Shown: positions 22,738-34,200, numbered from the stretch's first letter. The stretch is DNA of 49,005 nt from Conidiobolus incongruus B7586 (GCA_000697335.1 JNEM01014012.1:1-49005); one strand, 5' to 3'. Notes: a model not told the origin generated them from the letters alone. A program made the numbers and translations.

Positions 22738-22821
22738 CCGACTATAGCTCAGTTGGTAGAGCGGGAGACTGTAGTTTCAGCTGTAATCTCTAGGTCACTG
22801 GTTCAATTCCGGTTGGTCGGA
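22738..22821 (+). tRNA. tRNA-Tyr (GUA) with 11-nt intron
   Basis: A complete cloverleaf of 84 nt. The acceptor CCGACTA pairs with TGGTCGG (one T-G wobble), discriminator A at 22821. The D arm is GCTC-AGTTGGTA-GAGC. The anticodon stem is GGAGA/TCTCT with G27-T43 wobble, and the T arm is ACTGG-TTCAATT-CCGGT. The anticodon GTA is at 22771-22773. An 11-nt intron lies at 22775-22785, one base 3' of the anticodon, which is the standard position for eukaryotic nuclear tRNA introns; tRNA-Tyr is the classic intron-bearing isoacceptor. CCA is not encoded, as expected for a nuclear gene. Confidence 0.97.
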
Positions 22822-22824
22822 TCC

Positions 22825-22829
22825 TTTTT
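22825..22829 (+). terminator. RNA polymerase III T-run terminator
   Basis: TTTTT starts four bases after the tRNA-Tyr discriminator base, the usual Pol III stop signal. Confidence 0.85.
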
Positions 22830-23015
22830 ACAACTATATAGTTTGAAATGCTTTTTTACATCTCAATTCAATTTTTTCCACCAAATGCTTTAAATCTTTC
22901 ATGTTCAATATATATAGTTATTCGAAATCAATATTATATTAAAAGTATAATATTGTTTTCAATTGTACTTTTATTGAATTAATGCAATATATCAATGCAT
23001 TTTTAAATACTATAA

Positions 23016-23669
23016 TTATTTAAGTTTAATTGAATATTTCTTCAACTTGCATTTTGAATTAAGAATTACATGTGCAAAGTCTTTTCGAAGAACAGAATTT
23101 AAACGTTCATAATTACTCTTAAAATAAGCGAAGACATCGATTTGATCATTGCTGAGACTATACCCTGTATCATCAATTCGAAGGCAGCCATTGTGCATTT
23201 CGCCGCTTGGTAATCTTAAACCATCGAATTCTTTTACATAAATCAATGTACCATAAGAAAGTGATTTGGAAGCAACGGAAGTATAAGCGTTTAAAATGTT
23301 GCCTTTTGATCCCAGAGGGCCAGGTATTTTATTAACGCAAGTACAGTCATCATTACCGCAGTTCAAAAAGATTCCATTTCTCATTTTGCCTGTGCCTTCC
23401 ATGCGTAAGGAATCATAAAATGATTTGGATACTCTACCGAAATTATGTCTTCCATTTGTGCATGATTTGATAGTGACATCATTCCCTCTTGGGAAGGAGC
23501 TCTGCTTTACAATCCAATAAAATGTCATTCTGTATTTGTTATATTTATGATGCTCCTCTTTAGATTGATCAACTATTGTATTATTACTATTAGCCAATAC
23601 AACATATTGCAATTGAAACACAATTAATACTAAATAATTTATAAGATTCATATTATGAAAAAACCACAT
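23016..23669 (-). CDS. Secreted 3D-domain (double-psi beta-barrel) protein, copy 1
   Basis: 217 residues in one exon. Residues 7-26 (MNLINYLVLIVFQLQYVVLA) form a signal peptide; translation may start at Met1 or Met7, and Met7 gives the cleaner signal. The C-terminal half carries a 3D-like motif: GTLIYVKEFDG, then RIDDTGYS with D166, D167 and G169, then D178 in IDVF. This is the arrangement of three conserved Asp in the bacterial 3D domain, the catalytic barrel of MltA-type lytic transglycosylases and of resuscitation-promoting factors. Six Cys (70, 104, 109, 111, 162, 207) are shared with the paralogue at 25.1 kb, which suggests three disulphides and secretion. Function in a fungus is unknown; carbohydrate binding or cleavage, or inhibition of another enzyme, are possibilities. 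Other barrels of this fold (expansin, barwin) fit the motif less well. Confidence 0.8.
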   Translation of the reverse strand: MWFFHNMNLINYLVLIVFQLQYVVLANSNNTIVDQSKEEHHKYNKYRMTFYWIVKQSSFPRGNDVTIKSCTNGRHNFGRVSKSFYDSLRMEGTGKMRNGIFLNCGNDDCTCVNKIPGPLGSKGNILNAYTSVASKSLSYGTLIYVKEFDGLRLPSGEMHNGCLRIDDTGYSLSNDQIDVFAYFKSNYERLNSVLRKDFAHVILNSKCKLKKYSIKLK

Positions 23670-24377
23670 ATTAAATTAGATATTAAATCAACTATTAATT
23701 TTATATCTAATTTTAATTCTAATATAAAATACAGAATAAAACTTATAAATATTAATATAATGATTCATTTATATAGGAGATTTGACATGATACTTGTGGC
23801 GGAAACCCAATCTTATGGCTGAAATGGTATTATTCAGTCATAAAAAATCGAAGGTGTAGCATTTTGTCAAACCAATAACATACAAAAAGAGCTATAAACA
23901 ATGAATCTTAATTAAAAATATTAAAGTTTAGTGATGCCCACTATACTCTATTAGTTATATTTACAATTATTTGAATTTAAATTTAATCTATGAATTTTGA
24001 ACTTAGTAATATTCAATTTTAACAAAATTTGAATGAAGATGAAAGTTGAAACAAGAAATTAAATCATAAATTGAGTAAAATTGACAGGTTTTATATTAAT
24101 ATTCTTAAATTAGAAAATAGAATTGGTTTTGTTAATAATATTATCTTGGTTAATATCAATATTTATCTTTATAAACGCTATAACTGTCATTTTATTTCCT
24201 TGAAAAGCATAATAATGTCATATATATATATATATACGAATTTTATATAAATCTGAGATATATTTATGAATTCTTGTTTATAATAATTATATTAGAAAAT
24301 CAAATTTAAAAAAGTCCCAATTGAAAATTATGATAAATATTGAAGGACTTTTAGAAAGTAAATTTGTAATAAAGATC
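23670..24377. other. AT-rich spacer upstream of 3D-domain gene 1
   Basis: About 700 bases. A patch at 23785-23870 is GC-richer (GTGGCGGAAACCCAATC) and lies just beyond the TATA-like box, so it may be a regulatory region. A TA run lies near 24219-24235. No gene seen. Confidence 0.45.
23768..23775 (-). promoter_or_regulatory. TATA-box-like element of 3D-domain gene 1
   Basis: TATATAAA on the minus strand, about 100 bases upstream of the start codon of copy 1, in a local context (CCTATATAAATG) that stands out from the A/T runs nearby. In such AT-rich DNA a chance match is possible. Confidence 0.4.
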
Positions 24378-24672
24378 AAGTAGATTCGATAAATCGGACC
24401 AAGGACGACTAACGAGATACTTTAAAGGTTTTTTTTAAAATACAAGATGTAGGGTTTGGCCCTGATCGAGATGATCTCCGAGCAAATAGGTGCCCAGTGA
24501 CTATATTATGATGTGATTAATCCTTTATCAATGTGTTGAAACTCCAATTTCTGTTATAGTCTGGGATTTTCCATTATGCAAGGGTTGTTCATGATATTTA
24601 TGAGTGGACTACATTGGCAATCATGACGGGCGGTTAAAGTTGGATGGAGAGCGGACCTCACGATCAGCGACT
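24378..24672. ncRNA. GC island 2, candidate noncoding RNA or relic; strand unknown
   Basis: About 295 bases between the two 3D-domain paralogues. GC reaches 52% (31 of 60 in 24601-24660) against 15-20% around it. There is no useful reading frame on either strand. A run of eight T at 24429-24436 would stop Pol III on the + strand, so a Pol III transcript would have to start after it or run on the minus strand. Some local pairing is visible (GATCGAGATGATC near 24463). I recognise no RNA family. A decayed gene or insertion is the alternative. Confidence 0.35.
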
Positions 24673-25067
24673 ACATAACACCAATTTTATAAAAATTTAT
24701 AATAGGGGAAAATGAATAAAACCAGTTCAAGTTTTTATATTAATTTGTAATAATAAAATTTTTCACTAATTAAATAATTAAAAATCTTTAATAATATTTA
24801 ATATTTGATATTTCATTAGGCTTGAATTTAGAAATGTAATTGATTTCAAATTTTGTATCTAACTAAATATTTTTATTCAATTCAAAATGATATTATCAAA
24901 TTTTCAAGAATTATAATTCGTATTCATATTTAAAAATTTAAACATCAAAAATTTAAAGGTTAAATATGATAAATATCAAGATCAATTTAAATAACATACT
25001 ACAGATTATTTATTAAAAATAAAATTAATTATATATTAATTAGAGATGAAATCGTTGATATAGTAAA
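24673..25067. other. AT-rich spacer downstream of 3D-domain gene 2
   Basis: About 400 bases of very AT-rich DNA between GC island 2 and the stop of the second paralogue. Nothing seen. Confidence 0.5.
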
Positions 25068-25745
25068 TTACTTATGATATCTTAGTAATTTACAATTTGC
25101 ATTGATAATAATATTGACCTTCTCTTTGGGAAATGTCAATTGTAATTTTTCATAGTTAGTCTTATAATATGAAAAGAAATCAATATGATTGTTTTTAAAA
25201 CTATAACTCGTATCATCTATTCTAGCACATCCGTTATGAACTTCACCATTTGGTAATTTAACCCCGTCTAATTCTTTAATATAAATGATTGTGTTATGAG
25301 GTATATCATTCGCTGCAACAGATATATAAGGTTCTAGAATGTTGTGCCATGTACCCATGGGGCCAGGTACTTTGTCGAAGCACGTGCAGTCCGAGTTGAA
25401 GCAATTTAATACAATGCCATTCTTTAATTCACCGCTTCCTTCAAGGTGTAGTGAATCATAAAAGGCTTTTGATATTGTTCCAGTAAAAATTCTATCTTCA
25501 TTGCAAGGTTTGACAGTCATCTGTTCACCACCCATCGGGAAGTCAGTTTCCTTAGTAATCCAATAATAAGTAAACTTGACTTCCTTATATTTTTGATAAT
25601 TGCTGTGAGGCGGCGTTAATAACCCATCCAGTAGGGGTAAATGAGAAACAGCATCATTACTTTGTTCATTTAGATGTACATCTATTAAATTACCAATATC
25701 CAAGCTATAAAGACCTTGAAATAATAATAGATTAAATATGATCAT
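25068..25745 (-). CDS. Secreted 3D-domain (double-psi beta-barrel) protein, copy 2
   Basis: 225 residues in one exon, tandem paralogue of the gene at 23.0 kb. By eye about half of the aligned residues are identical, for example FYDSL, PGP(L/M)G, HNGC and RIDDT. The N-terminus (MIIFNLLLFQGLYS) is a short signal peptide, followed by a longer, poorly conserved linker than in copy 1. The six Cys (81, 115, 120, 122, 173, 218) line up with copy 1. The 3D motif keeps D177, D178 and D189, but the Gly after the Asp-Asp-Thr is Ser here (RIDDTSYS), a departure from the usual DTG. Whether this changes activity is unknown. The two genes lie in the same orientation, 1.4 kb apart, which fits a local duplication that is now old. 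Confidence 0.8.
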   Translation of the reverse strand: MIIFNLLLFQGLYSLDIGNLIDVHLNEQSNDAVSHLPLLDGLLTPPHSNYQKYKEVKFTYYWITKETDFPMGGEQMTVKPCNEDRIFTGTISKAFYDSLHLEGSGELKNGIVLNCFNSDCTCFDKVPGPMGTWHNILEPYISVAANDIPHNTIIYIKELDGVKLPNGEVHNGCARIDDTSYSFKNNHIDFFSYYKTNYEKLQLTFPKEKVNIIINANCKLLRYHK

Positions 25746-26623
25746 ATAATAAAATTTAATATTAAAAATTATAATAACTCAGATTCTCAAATGAGTGATG
25801 TATTTATATTTAGAGTATGAGTGGATTGACCACATATAATTGGCCTAATCGGGGGAATGAGCTTACGAATATTTAATACTTACTGTAACTACGAGGTTTG
25901 AAACCAAAAATTAGTATCAAAATTCCAAGTTAAAAAATTCCTACCCCATCCCTACTTCCTCAATTTCCCCAATGGATTGTTTTGATCTTTTACTTCCACC
26001 AATGGGAACAACATTGTTGAAGTTTCAGCAGGCTTAATAAGGATATGGACAATATGTTATTTACTAATATTGGTGGTGTTGAGTACTTGATAAAATGGTA
26101 TCAACATTGGAACGAGGGTACTAGATTAAAAGTTTCAAACTTAATTTCCTTAATTCTCTAAAGCAAAAATAAATCATTAAGTGAGTGTGTAATTTATGCT
26201 GAATTAGGGGCATTCTTCATTAATTTCTATTAAAATAATTATTTTAGTCTATTAACTTATAAATTATATTTAGTGCTATACTAATGACGTATTTTTTAAT
26301 TATTCAAATCTGTGTTGAAATTTTGAAAATAACTGTCACATTGAATTATCATAAAGTTACTTTTTTTAAAATATAACTATATTATAATATTTATGAATTT
26401 TTTATATTATTTTTTTTTAAATTTTTTCATATTAATTGAATAATCTAATCAATATTTATAAGGAATAAAGCTTGCTAAATTTAGAAAATTTTAACCTAAA
26501 ATTTTTATATTATTCTCGTAATATTTTACAAAAAATTGATTTATTAAATAAAAATTATATAAATTTATAATAATATAGAGTTAAAAGTTAATGCAACCGA
26601 AATTATCAATCCATGATAATTTT
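25746..26623. other. Spacer with GC-richer promoter-proximal part
   Basis: The first 430 bases (to about 26180) are GC-richer than most spacer, with a C-rich patch near 25943-25975 and two CCAATGG-containing segments (near 25968 and 26000), a possible CCAAT-type site pair for 3D-domain gene 2. The rest, up to the 3' end of the BLOC1S2 gene, is plain AT-rich DNA. Confidence 0.4.
25803..25808 (-). promoter_or_regulatory. TATA-box-like element of 3D-domain gene 2
   Basis: TATAAA on the minus strand about 60 bases upstream of the ATG, within AATATAAATACATCACTC. Position suits a core promoter; in this base composition the match alone is weak. Confidence 0.4.
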
Positions 26624-27414
26624 TTATTTTCGAGTGCTGTTATTAGCTTTTTTATCTTTGACCTGTTTTAATTTTTGTTCTATTCCAGTTAATAAAAGTA
26701 TATTAGTAAATAAGAGTATTAATATATATTATATATTTACCCAAGTAATATGTAAATTGATTTAATTCTTCGGCCATTATTTCCAAATAGTCAATCGAAT
26801 CACAAATTTGTTGTACCTGATTTAAATATGGCATCATATCGTAATCTAATAAATCAATAGATATATTAGTATTAATGATAATGTATACTATCATACATTG
26901 AGTTGTTACAGGATTGTTGGATTTTATTAGCAGTACCACAGAGATCTTTGACAGTATTATTAATATTATGATATTCTTCTATCGTACAATCGTTCATTGT
27001 TTGAATTAATTCCAAGTCTTTTAAAGTAACTAATATAATAATATATAATTTTTGGTTATATTAACAATATATATATATATGAAATTTACCATTAACTTCG
27101 CCTTGAAAATAATCCGAACATTTTGGAATAGTTAATTTAGTCAACTCTTCCAAATTTTTGGGCTCTTGAGACTGAATATAATCTTCAGATTGTAACCTTT
27201 GTAAATGGGGAATAATAGCACTTCGAGGAAGTGATTGGTGACCTCTTCGAGTTGTTCGAGTGTATAATTTAGTCTGAGATTCCATATCCACAAACGAAGC
27301 AGCATATCCTTTTACTTTCATCTTGTCTTTGAGTTCTTGGGGAGAAGCTATTGTTCTACTTCTTTCTCTTTCTCGATTGACAAGTATAAAATCGGAATCT
27401 AAAGTATAGTCCAT
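26624..27414 (-). CDS. BLOC1S2: BLOC-1 complex subunit 2 homologue (BLOC1S2), four exons
   Basis: Coiled-coil subunit of BLOC-1/BORC, which act in endosome-lysosome trafficking. Exons on the minus strand: 27414-27090, 27029-26910, 26845-26741 and 26679-26624; introns of 60, 64 and 61 nt are GT-AG and the joined frame gives 201 residues ending in TAA. The first half (about 1-95) is Arg/Ser-rich and not conserved. From CSDYFQGEVN onward it follows the family: LKDLELIQTMNDCTIEEYHN, then a helix with MPYLNQVQQICDSIDYLEIM, then AEELNQFTYYLEQKLKQVKD. This matches the human segment PYLDQINVIEEQVAALEQAA...LDAYSKKLEAKYKKLEKR in order and spacing. The last exon is only 56 nt and supplies the final Lys-rich turn. 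Typical animal proteins are about 140 residues, so the N-terminus here is longer. The identification rests on the C-terminal 100 residues. Confidence 0.85.
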
Positions 27415-30400
27415 TTTGAAAATTGAATAGTGATTACTTTTTCAAAAAGTACAAAGTTAATTATTATAATAATATTTTATAATATTTTAAATATAATGTT
27501 AATTGTTAAAAATAAGCTAATAATAATATCGATAATAATTTATTTAATAATAAGTTGAAAAACAATTAATATTTGACTCTCACCAGCTATTTTTATATTA
27601 TTTAAATATCATTTGGTTTAATATTATTTATTAAAGTTTGAATCCATATGACTCAGATATTTCTTAGAAGCTATATATATAAATCAAGTTTATTAAGATT
27701 AATTTTAAAAAAAATTATATTAATGGGTAATTTTGACTGGTTTGTAAAGATTTAAATATAAAAATCTAATAAATGAAAATTTAAAGGATATATTGTTTGT
27801 CATAAGATCTTTAACCTTTTTTATATACCAAAGAAAATTTAATTCCGAATTGAAATAAATTTAAAATATTTTTCAGTTGATTTCATTTATTTTATATTTC
27901 AAACTTCATATTATGTATATAATTCGTATTAAACCTTAAATTTTAAATGTGATAATTTTCAATATTATTATTTCAATAGTTCTTTTTAATTAATATATTT
28001 GTCTAATATTCGCTTTCTATTAATAATAAAAGCATGTGGAATTTTTCAGTAAATATAAAGTTAATTCAAACATATAAATTTTAATTTTTAATCAAAATTG
28101 TATATAATTAATTAAAATTATTAATTTATACTAAAAATTTTTTAAATAAAAAATATTTTTACTGTTTAAAAAATTTGTCAGTATTTGATATATTCAGTTG
28201 ATAATGAAAATAAGATTTAATGAATAAAATGTATTACCTTTTTGAACTGATTGATTATAATATATAGCTATTTTTCTACTTTTGATTGAAATATTGGCTT
28301 TTTATGTGAAAAAGGTGTATTAACTATAAAATATATTTCGTATTTTTCATTTTAAAATTTTTCAAATAATTGACTAAATTGACTGGGGAAATTTGTTAAT
28401 AAATGGCAGTACTTTAACATAAATAGTATTTTTAGCCTTGGTCTATTATATTGATTTTAATATTTGAAACTTGAAATGAATATTTAATTTGATTAAGATT
28501 GGTTATTCAATATTGATAATATTTATCAAATGTTTGGTTTATGATAGATATAAAAATGTACTGTATGAAATATAAGTATTTACATCAGGTATTATATTTA
28601 TTATTTGAAGTATTTTACTGATACATTGCAAATATTTTCAAAATAATATTACTAAATTTGGTAAAGTATTATGTAGTCACCAAATTTGAAGAAATATTTC
28701 AATAATATTATTATATATTTAAATTATATAAACATAATAATCCAAAATAAATAAAAAATAAAATCAAAAATATCAAAGAATTTGAATAGTGTCCATTTGG
28801 TTTTTATGTACAAGTTATAAATTTATAAATTGCTAATAATGATATTTCAAACTATGAAAATATTCTAATAAATTTCTTTGTAGGCATAATATAAGATAAT
28901 TAATCTGAATATTGAATATTAGTTAATGAATGGTGAATATTTTTCAAATATTTATTGTTCTTTAATTTTCTGCTTAGTAATTTGAGTTATTGATTGGTTA
29001 ACATTATCGCTTATAATTTATATAACTTCATCGAATTTTACTGTTTTGGATATATTTAGTTATTATTTAAAATTTTCAATATTGTTTATTATATATGTTT
29101 ATCCTAAAAACATATGTATTTATTGAATGTATTTGATTTATTCATATATTTTTTTCAATCTGATATATTATCTTTTTAATAGATCAATATGTTTATTTAA
29201 AATTATTTTTAGAGACTTTGAGAAATGTTTTCAGTTTTACTTATAAAATTAATGATATACATAAATAAATTTGATATATATAATTTAAATTTTTAGTTTT
29301 AATACCTTTTCAATTGTTATAAACAAAAAATATTTTCAGTCATCAAATATTAAATATCAATCATGATTTAATATATTAATATTCGATTATTTGGTTTGTT
29401 AATTTTTTTTTGAAGTGTGCCATTTATAGCTTGAAAAAGTGAGATATAATTAAAGCTTATCGGTGAAGAAAAATTGTTTGATTGTGTTTGACTGCTAATA
29501 AGCCTATAATATATGTGAGTTTTTTTGCTTTCAAGGTTGAGGATATTAATATAAAATATTAATTCTCATATTATTAAAAAAGGGAGTGTAATTTCTTTTC
29601 ATAATTGAAGGCTTAAATACGATTAAGATATGCATGTATTCTATTGATATTTAATTTATTTACATAAAATATTTAGATAAAATGGCAATGAAATGCAAGC
29701 TTTAAACTTGTAAACAATATACACCTTAATTAACAATTTTTCAATTTATTATAGATTTAATGTTGAAAATATATTTCAAATTTGCCCCATGCTGATATCT
29801 TTAGGAGCATATATCGAATCAGGAACTTAATGAAATACATCAAAATTTGTTTAGTCATCCAACTAATATTGAGTTGAAAAGCTAATAATTGTTCTTAATA
29901 CATATATCTTTTAATTAGAAAACTCTAAAATTCAAGTGAATTTTATCTTTTATTATTCCCCATTCCAGTGCAAATATAATAAGCAAATTATATACAGTTT
30001 AAATTCGCTAAAAACTAATTTTCTATTGCATTGATTTTTATATTATATTTGATAATCGCAGTTCCACAAAAATTTTCATGTTGATTAATTGTATAATATT
30101 ATATTATTTGTTAACTTAATCCAATTGTTTATTTAATTTTTATTATAATAATATAAATTATATTGGGTCAATAATACATCTATATGATAAATATTTTGAA
30201 ATAAAATATAAATTTTATAAAATTCAAAATTAATATTGATATTAAATATAATATGTTTAATTTTATTTTAAGCAAAATATAGTAACAAACAAATTTTCAT
30301 ACATATCACATGCAATCGAAATCTATAAATATATTGTATACATGAATTATGTTATATCAATATTAATTAATTGATTAAATATCTTTAGAATAATAAAACT

Positions 30401-30690
30401 TTAAATTAAAATGATTTTGAATATAAAAAATCGCATATTATTAAATAATATAGGAAAAATATTTATTAGTAATTCTATTGTACAGCCAAGAAAATTATAT
30501 TTATTTTATAAATCGAAATAAAATCACAGAATCTTTATTAATGAATATATTTTATTCAAGGTTTATTCCATCATAGATTTTTATTTCAATTAAAACTTTC
30601 AAATTTTATCAAAGCATTGTATTAGAGGATAAATAATAATTCTCTTCAAACATAAACTAAATAAGATACATATCTTCTATTTTTAATATT
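27415..30690. other. Long AT-rich gene-free stretch
   Basis: 3.3 kb, beginning with the presumed promoter of the BLOC1S2 gene. Composition is uniform AT with no frame beyond chance. I see no repeat or RNA structure. Confidence 0.5.
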
Positions 30691-30693
30691 GAC

Positions 30694-30719
30694 ATTATAG
30701 GTTCAGGAACCCTATAATG
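30694..30719. repeat. Near-perfect palindrome containing GGTTCAGGAACC
   Basis: The arms ATTATAGG and CCCTATAAT flank TTCAGGAA, giving an inverted repeat of about 25 bases with one extra C. Its core of 14 bases (AGGTTCAGGAACCC, 30699-30712) recurs exactly at 8937-8950 inside the intron-exon relic. The core also fits the heat-shock element unit TTCnnGAA, but only one such pair is present. Confidence 0.6.
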
Positions 30720-30759
30720 ATATTAATTTTATATGGAATGATGAAAATATAATCAGGCT

Positions 30760-31215
30760 CTATTTTCTTATTGAACAAATTATTGATAATGGTTATGACG
30801 ACTGTAAATGTGAGAGGGAATGAACTTTAAAGATTAAAAGGAGGATTGGCAGCGGTATAGGATAAATTACCTCAAAGTTAGGAGAAATTAATGAGTTTAA
30901 TCAAATATTGTGAAAATGGCTTACTGTAATTCATGTTCTTCGAATAATCTTATGCTCGTCAGGGGTTAGTACATTTGTGAGTGTTACGAGGAAAACTTGA
31001 AGATGGGATAATGCTAAACTGAGGGTGATTAAATGATGTATATTGGTTCACTCATGATGATCTTATACTAGACGCTACTGCTGACTTTTGTGGACAAGAA
31101 CAATTCACCGATGTAAAGTAACAGAACCAACCAGTTCATGAAATGAGTGCGCTCCAATGCGAATTCTCGGTTCAGAGTAGTAATAGTAGTTTCATAAGTG
31201 ATGACAAGGTTATTC
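30760..31215. ncRNA. GC island 3, candidate noncoding RNA or relic; strand unknown
   Basis: About 455 bases, the largest noncoding GC island of the window (24 of 60 GC in 31081-31140, flanks nearer 15-20%). There is no long frame on either strand. On the + strand ATGATGA near 31054 followed by CTGA at 31081 has the form of snoRNA boxes C and D, but the spacing and lack of other U3-type blocks keep this open. It starts about 45 bases beyond the palindrome at 30694. I recognise no RNA family. Confidence 0.35.
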
Positions 31216-34200
31216 CCCATCAATTATTATGGACAAATTTAATTTCAATCCATAATAATTCATTGATTTTACGTATTTAATTTCAATTGATATGATAATA
31301 TAAAACTACAATGCGTTTATAAATAGCTAAAATTAAAAATTAAGAATTATGAGTTTGCATAGGCTAATTCATAATTGAAATTATATCCTTGTAATGATAT
31401 TAAAACCATATGTACACATATAACTGAGATTGATATTTTAGTTCCTTGTTTTAGCATTTCACTTGTTTTAATTCACTGTAAGCTGTTCTTTATTCTAATT
31501 CATAATAAAACAATATGAAATTTTATAAAAAATAATTACAAATTATAAATAATTTATTAATTAGTGATAGTTGGTATTTCAAATTATTTGAAATTAATAT
31601 AACATGATAATTTAATATTATGTAAAAAAATTAAAAATGATTCCAATATTAAATATTAAGAAAGTAGTATTTTAATACTGAAAATTGAGGATAGCGCTGA
31701 CTTTGATTAAATTAATTATATAATCTCAAGAATATTTTTTGATTTATAGTTGGAATTTCTTTAAATGTTCCTAAAAATTGATCTTTTGAATAAATATATA
31801 TTAATAAATTTTTATAAATATTATATAAATAGTTTAACTTTAATTATAGACGTTATTTTAATTTCAATTACCCGCGTATAAAAATTAATTAAGATCATAG
31901 TAGATTCAAAATATTCCATTGTAGTGAATTTGTATTGTTTTGAAAGTTGTGAAAATTATATTAAGATATATCTTCTAATTTTTTTCATATATATTTATAT
32001 TAAATTTAATTCTTCATTACTATTGTTAAATTACACTTTTATTTTCGATTTTTCAAAATTATCAAAACAATTATATCTCATTACTCGAATATTTCATATG
32101 CAACTAATTTATTGTCAATAATTGATTATTTTTCAAATTATTATAAATTTAATTCAATTATTTGGCTTTTTAGATTCTGTCCTTACAAACAATTGCAATA
32201 TCTATATATTGTTTATGAATTATTTTCATAATGAATTAATTAATATGGCTAGTCCAATGATATTAGTAAACTATAAACTTTTAACTATTATATATATGGA
32301 ATATATTAAACTGTAAAACATATTTTTGTTTAATATTAACTAAAATGAATTATTGCCCTTAAATTCCGAACTCATTTAATATATTCAAAAGAAAAATGAT
32401 GTTTATATTAATTTTACTAATCAAAATTATTCAGTAAAGAAATTGATCAAAATACTTTTGATAGCTTAATCATTACCTAATTTAAAAATGAAGTTCAAAT
32501 GACTAGGGGGTCAAAATATAATATATATTAGATATTAATCATGAATATTATTAAATTTTTATATTGATCTTTCAATCCAAGTTTATGATGATAATATTTA
32601 CTAATTATGAAATCAAATTCAATAGTAATAGCTCAAATTTTTATTATAAATGAAATTTACATAAAATCATATCATATTTATAAATTGAATTAATAATTTT
32701 TAATACTTTGATAATTTTAAATGAATGTTGATATCCAAAATTTTAAAATATTTATTCAGAATCTAATAATATATTGGTTCAAAATATCTTTTACTATGTT
32801 TTCATTAGTTGAAATATCATTTTTGAATATATATATTTATTTTGAAATATTTTAATAAATTTGAAATTTTATATTGAATTATTTATAATAGTTATTATTA
32901 TCAATAATATATAAAAGTATTTGAAGTTATAATTTCTGAATATTAAAGCTTATTCCATAAAATATTTTTTAAATATATTTTTTTGATATATATTGATATA
33001 GATTAAAAACAAATTAAAAAATATAAAAGCCATATTAAGTAAAAATAATTTAATATAATTTAGACTAATACTGAGGTTTATTAATATTATTATTTATAGG
33101 AACATTTTGAAATATATTTTAAAATCTTTAAATATCATTAATATAATATTTCATTATTTAGATTAATTTGAAATTTTATACTTTGTTTGATTAAAATTTA
33201 GAATATATTTTATCAATCAATATTAGAAAAAAGTTTAAATGTTAGATTTTTTGAATTCCAGTTTTTTGAAGATTAAAAATATATTTACTTAAAATGACTA
33301 TTTAATGAAATTATAAATAAATCAAGAAAATATATTTAAAAGCTATTGGATATTTAAATATGGATGATATCTCAAATACTATATATAATAATATTAATTT
33401 AATATATTGAAAATTATATATATATATCAAGAATATTAATAGATTGAAGATAATATAAAAATTTTAATATATATATTTTTAATTAAATAATTATATAAAA
33501 TTTATGTAATTTTGATTCATATATTATTTTTTTTATTTATATAAATTTATGAATAAAATATCTTTATTTTAATAAAGATTAAAAGATTAATACTAAGAGA
33601 TTAATTTTCAAAATTCTTATATTTAATTATATATATATAGTTTATATATTTAAATTAATTTAATTATATAAATAGTATTAAAATAACTAATAAACAATAT
33701 TCTTTTTTTCCTCTTAATATTTATTACTCTTGATTTGTTATCATTATTTTCTTTAAAATTGAGACTATATCTATCAATATATTATATTGATACTATCTAA
33801 TATAAAACCTAATATATCTATATTCACTTATTTGTTTATAAAGCTTAAATAGACTTTATTTATATTTATATTATTTTGCCATATTATTTATATCATATTA
33901 AAGGTTACACTACTATTATATTAAGTCTTCCTCTATACTATATTTATTTTATTATCTAGTAAAGTTATAATTAATATATATAATATTAATTGGCAAATAA
34001 AAAATTCATTAATATGATTTTTAATATATTATTTACTAAATTTTATTTAATAATAATATTAAATGAAAATTATTAATTTATAAATTATATATTTATCAAT
34101 TTTTTTTCAATTATTATAAAAAATATTTATATTTAAATTATATAGGTTTGAATATATAGCAATAAATATTTTATTTTCTAATTATTTTATTTATATATTT

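Noticed and set aside
30958-30972. Telomerase RNA template-like string (ACTAACCCCT on the minus strand) in GC island 3
   Set aside because: It does not match one and a half turns of TTAGGG or another known repeat, and the telomere repeat of the species is unknown.
31924-32316. Two consecutive small + strand frames, hydrophobic
   Set aside because: Composition (Ile, Leu, Tyr, Asn, Phe) is what random AT-rich DNA gives; no motif, no start context.
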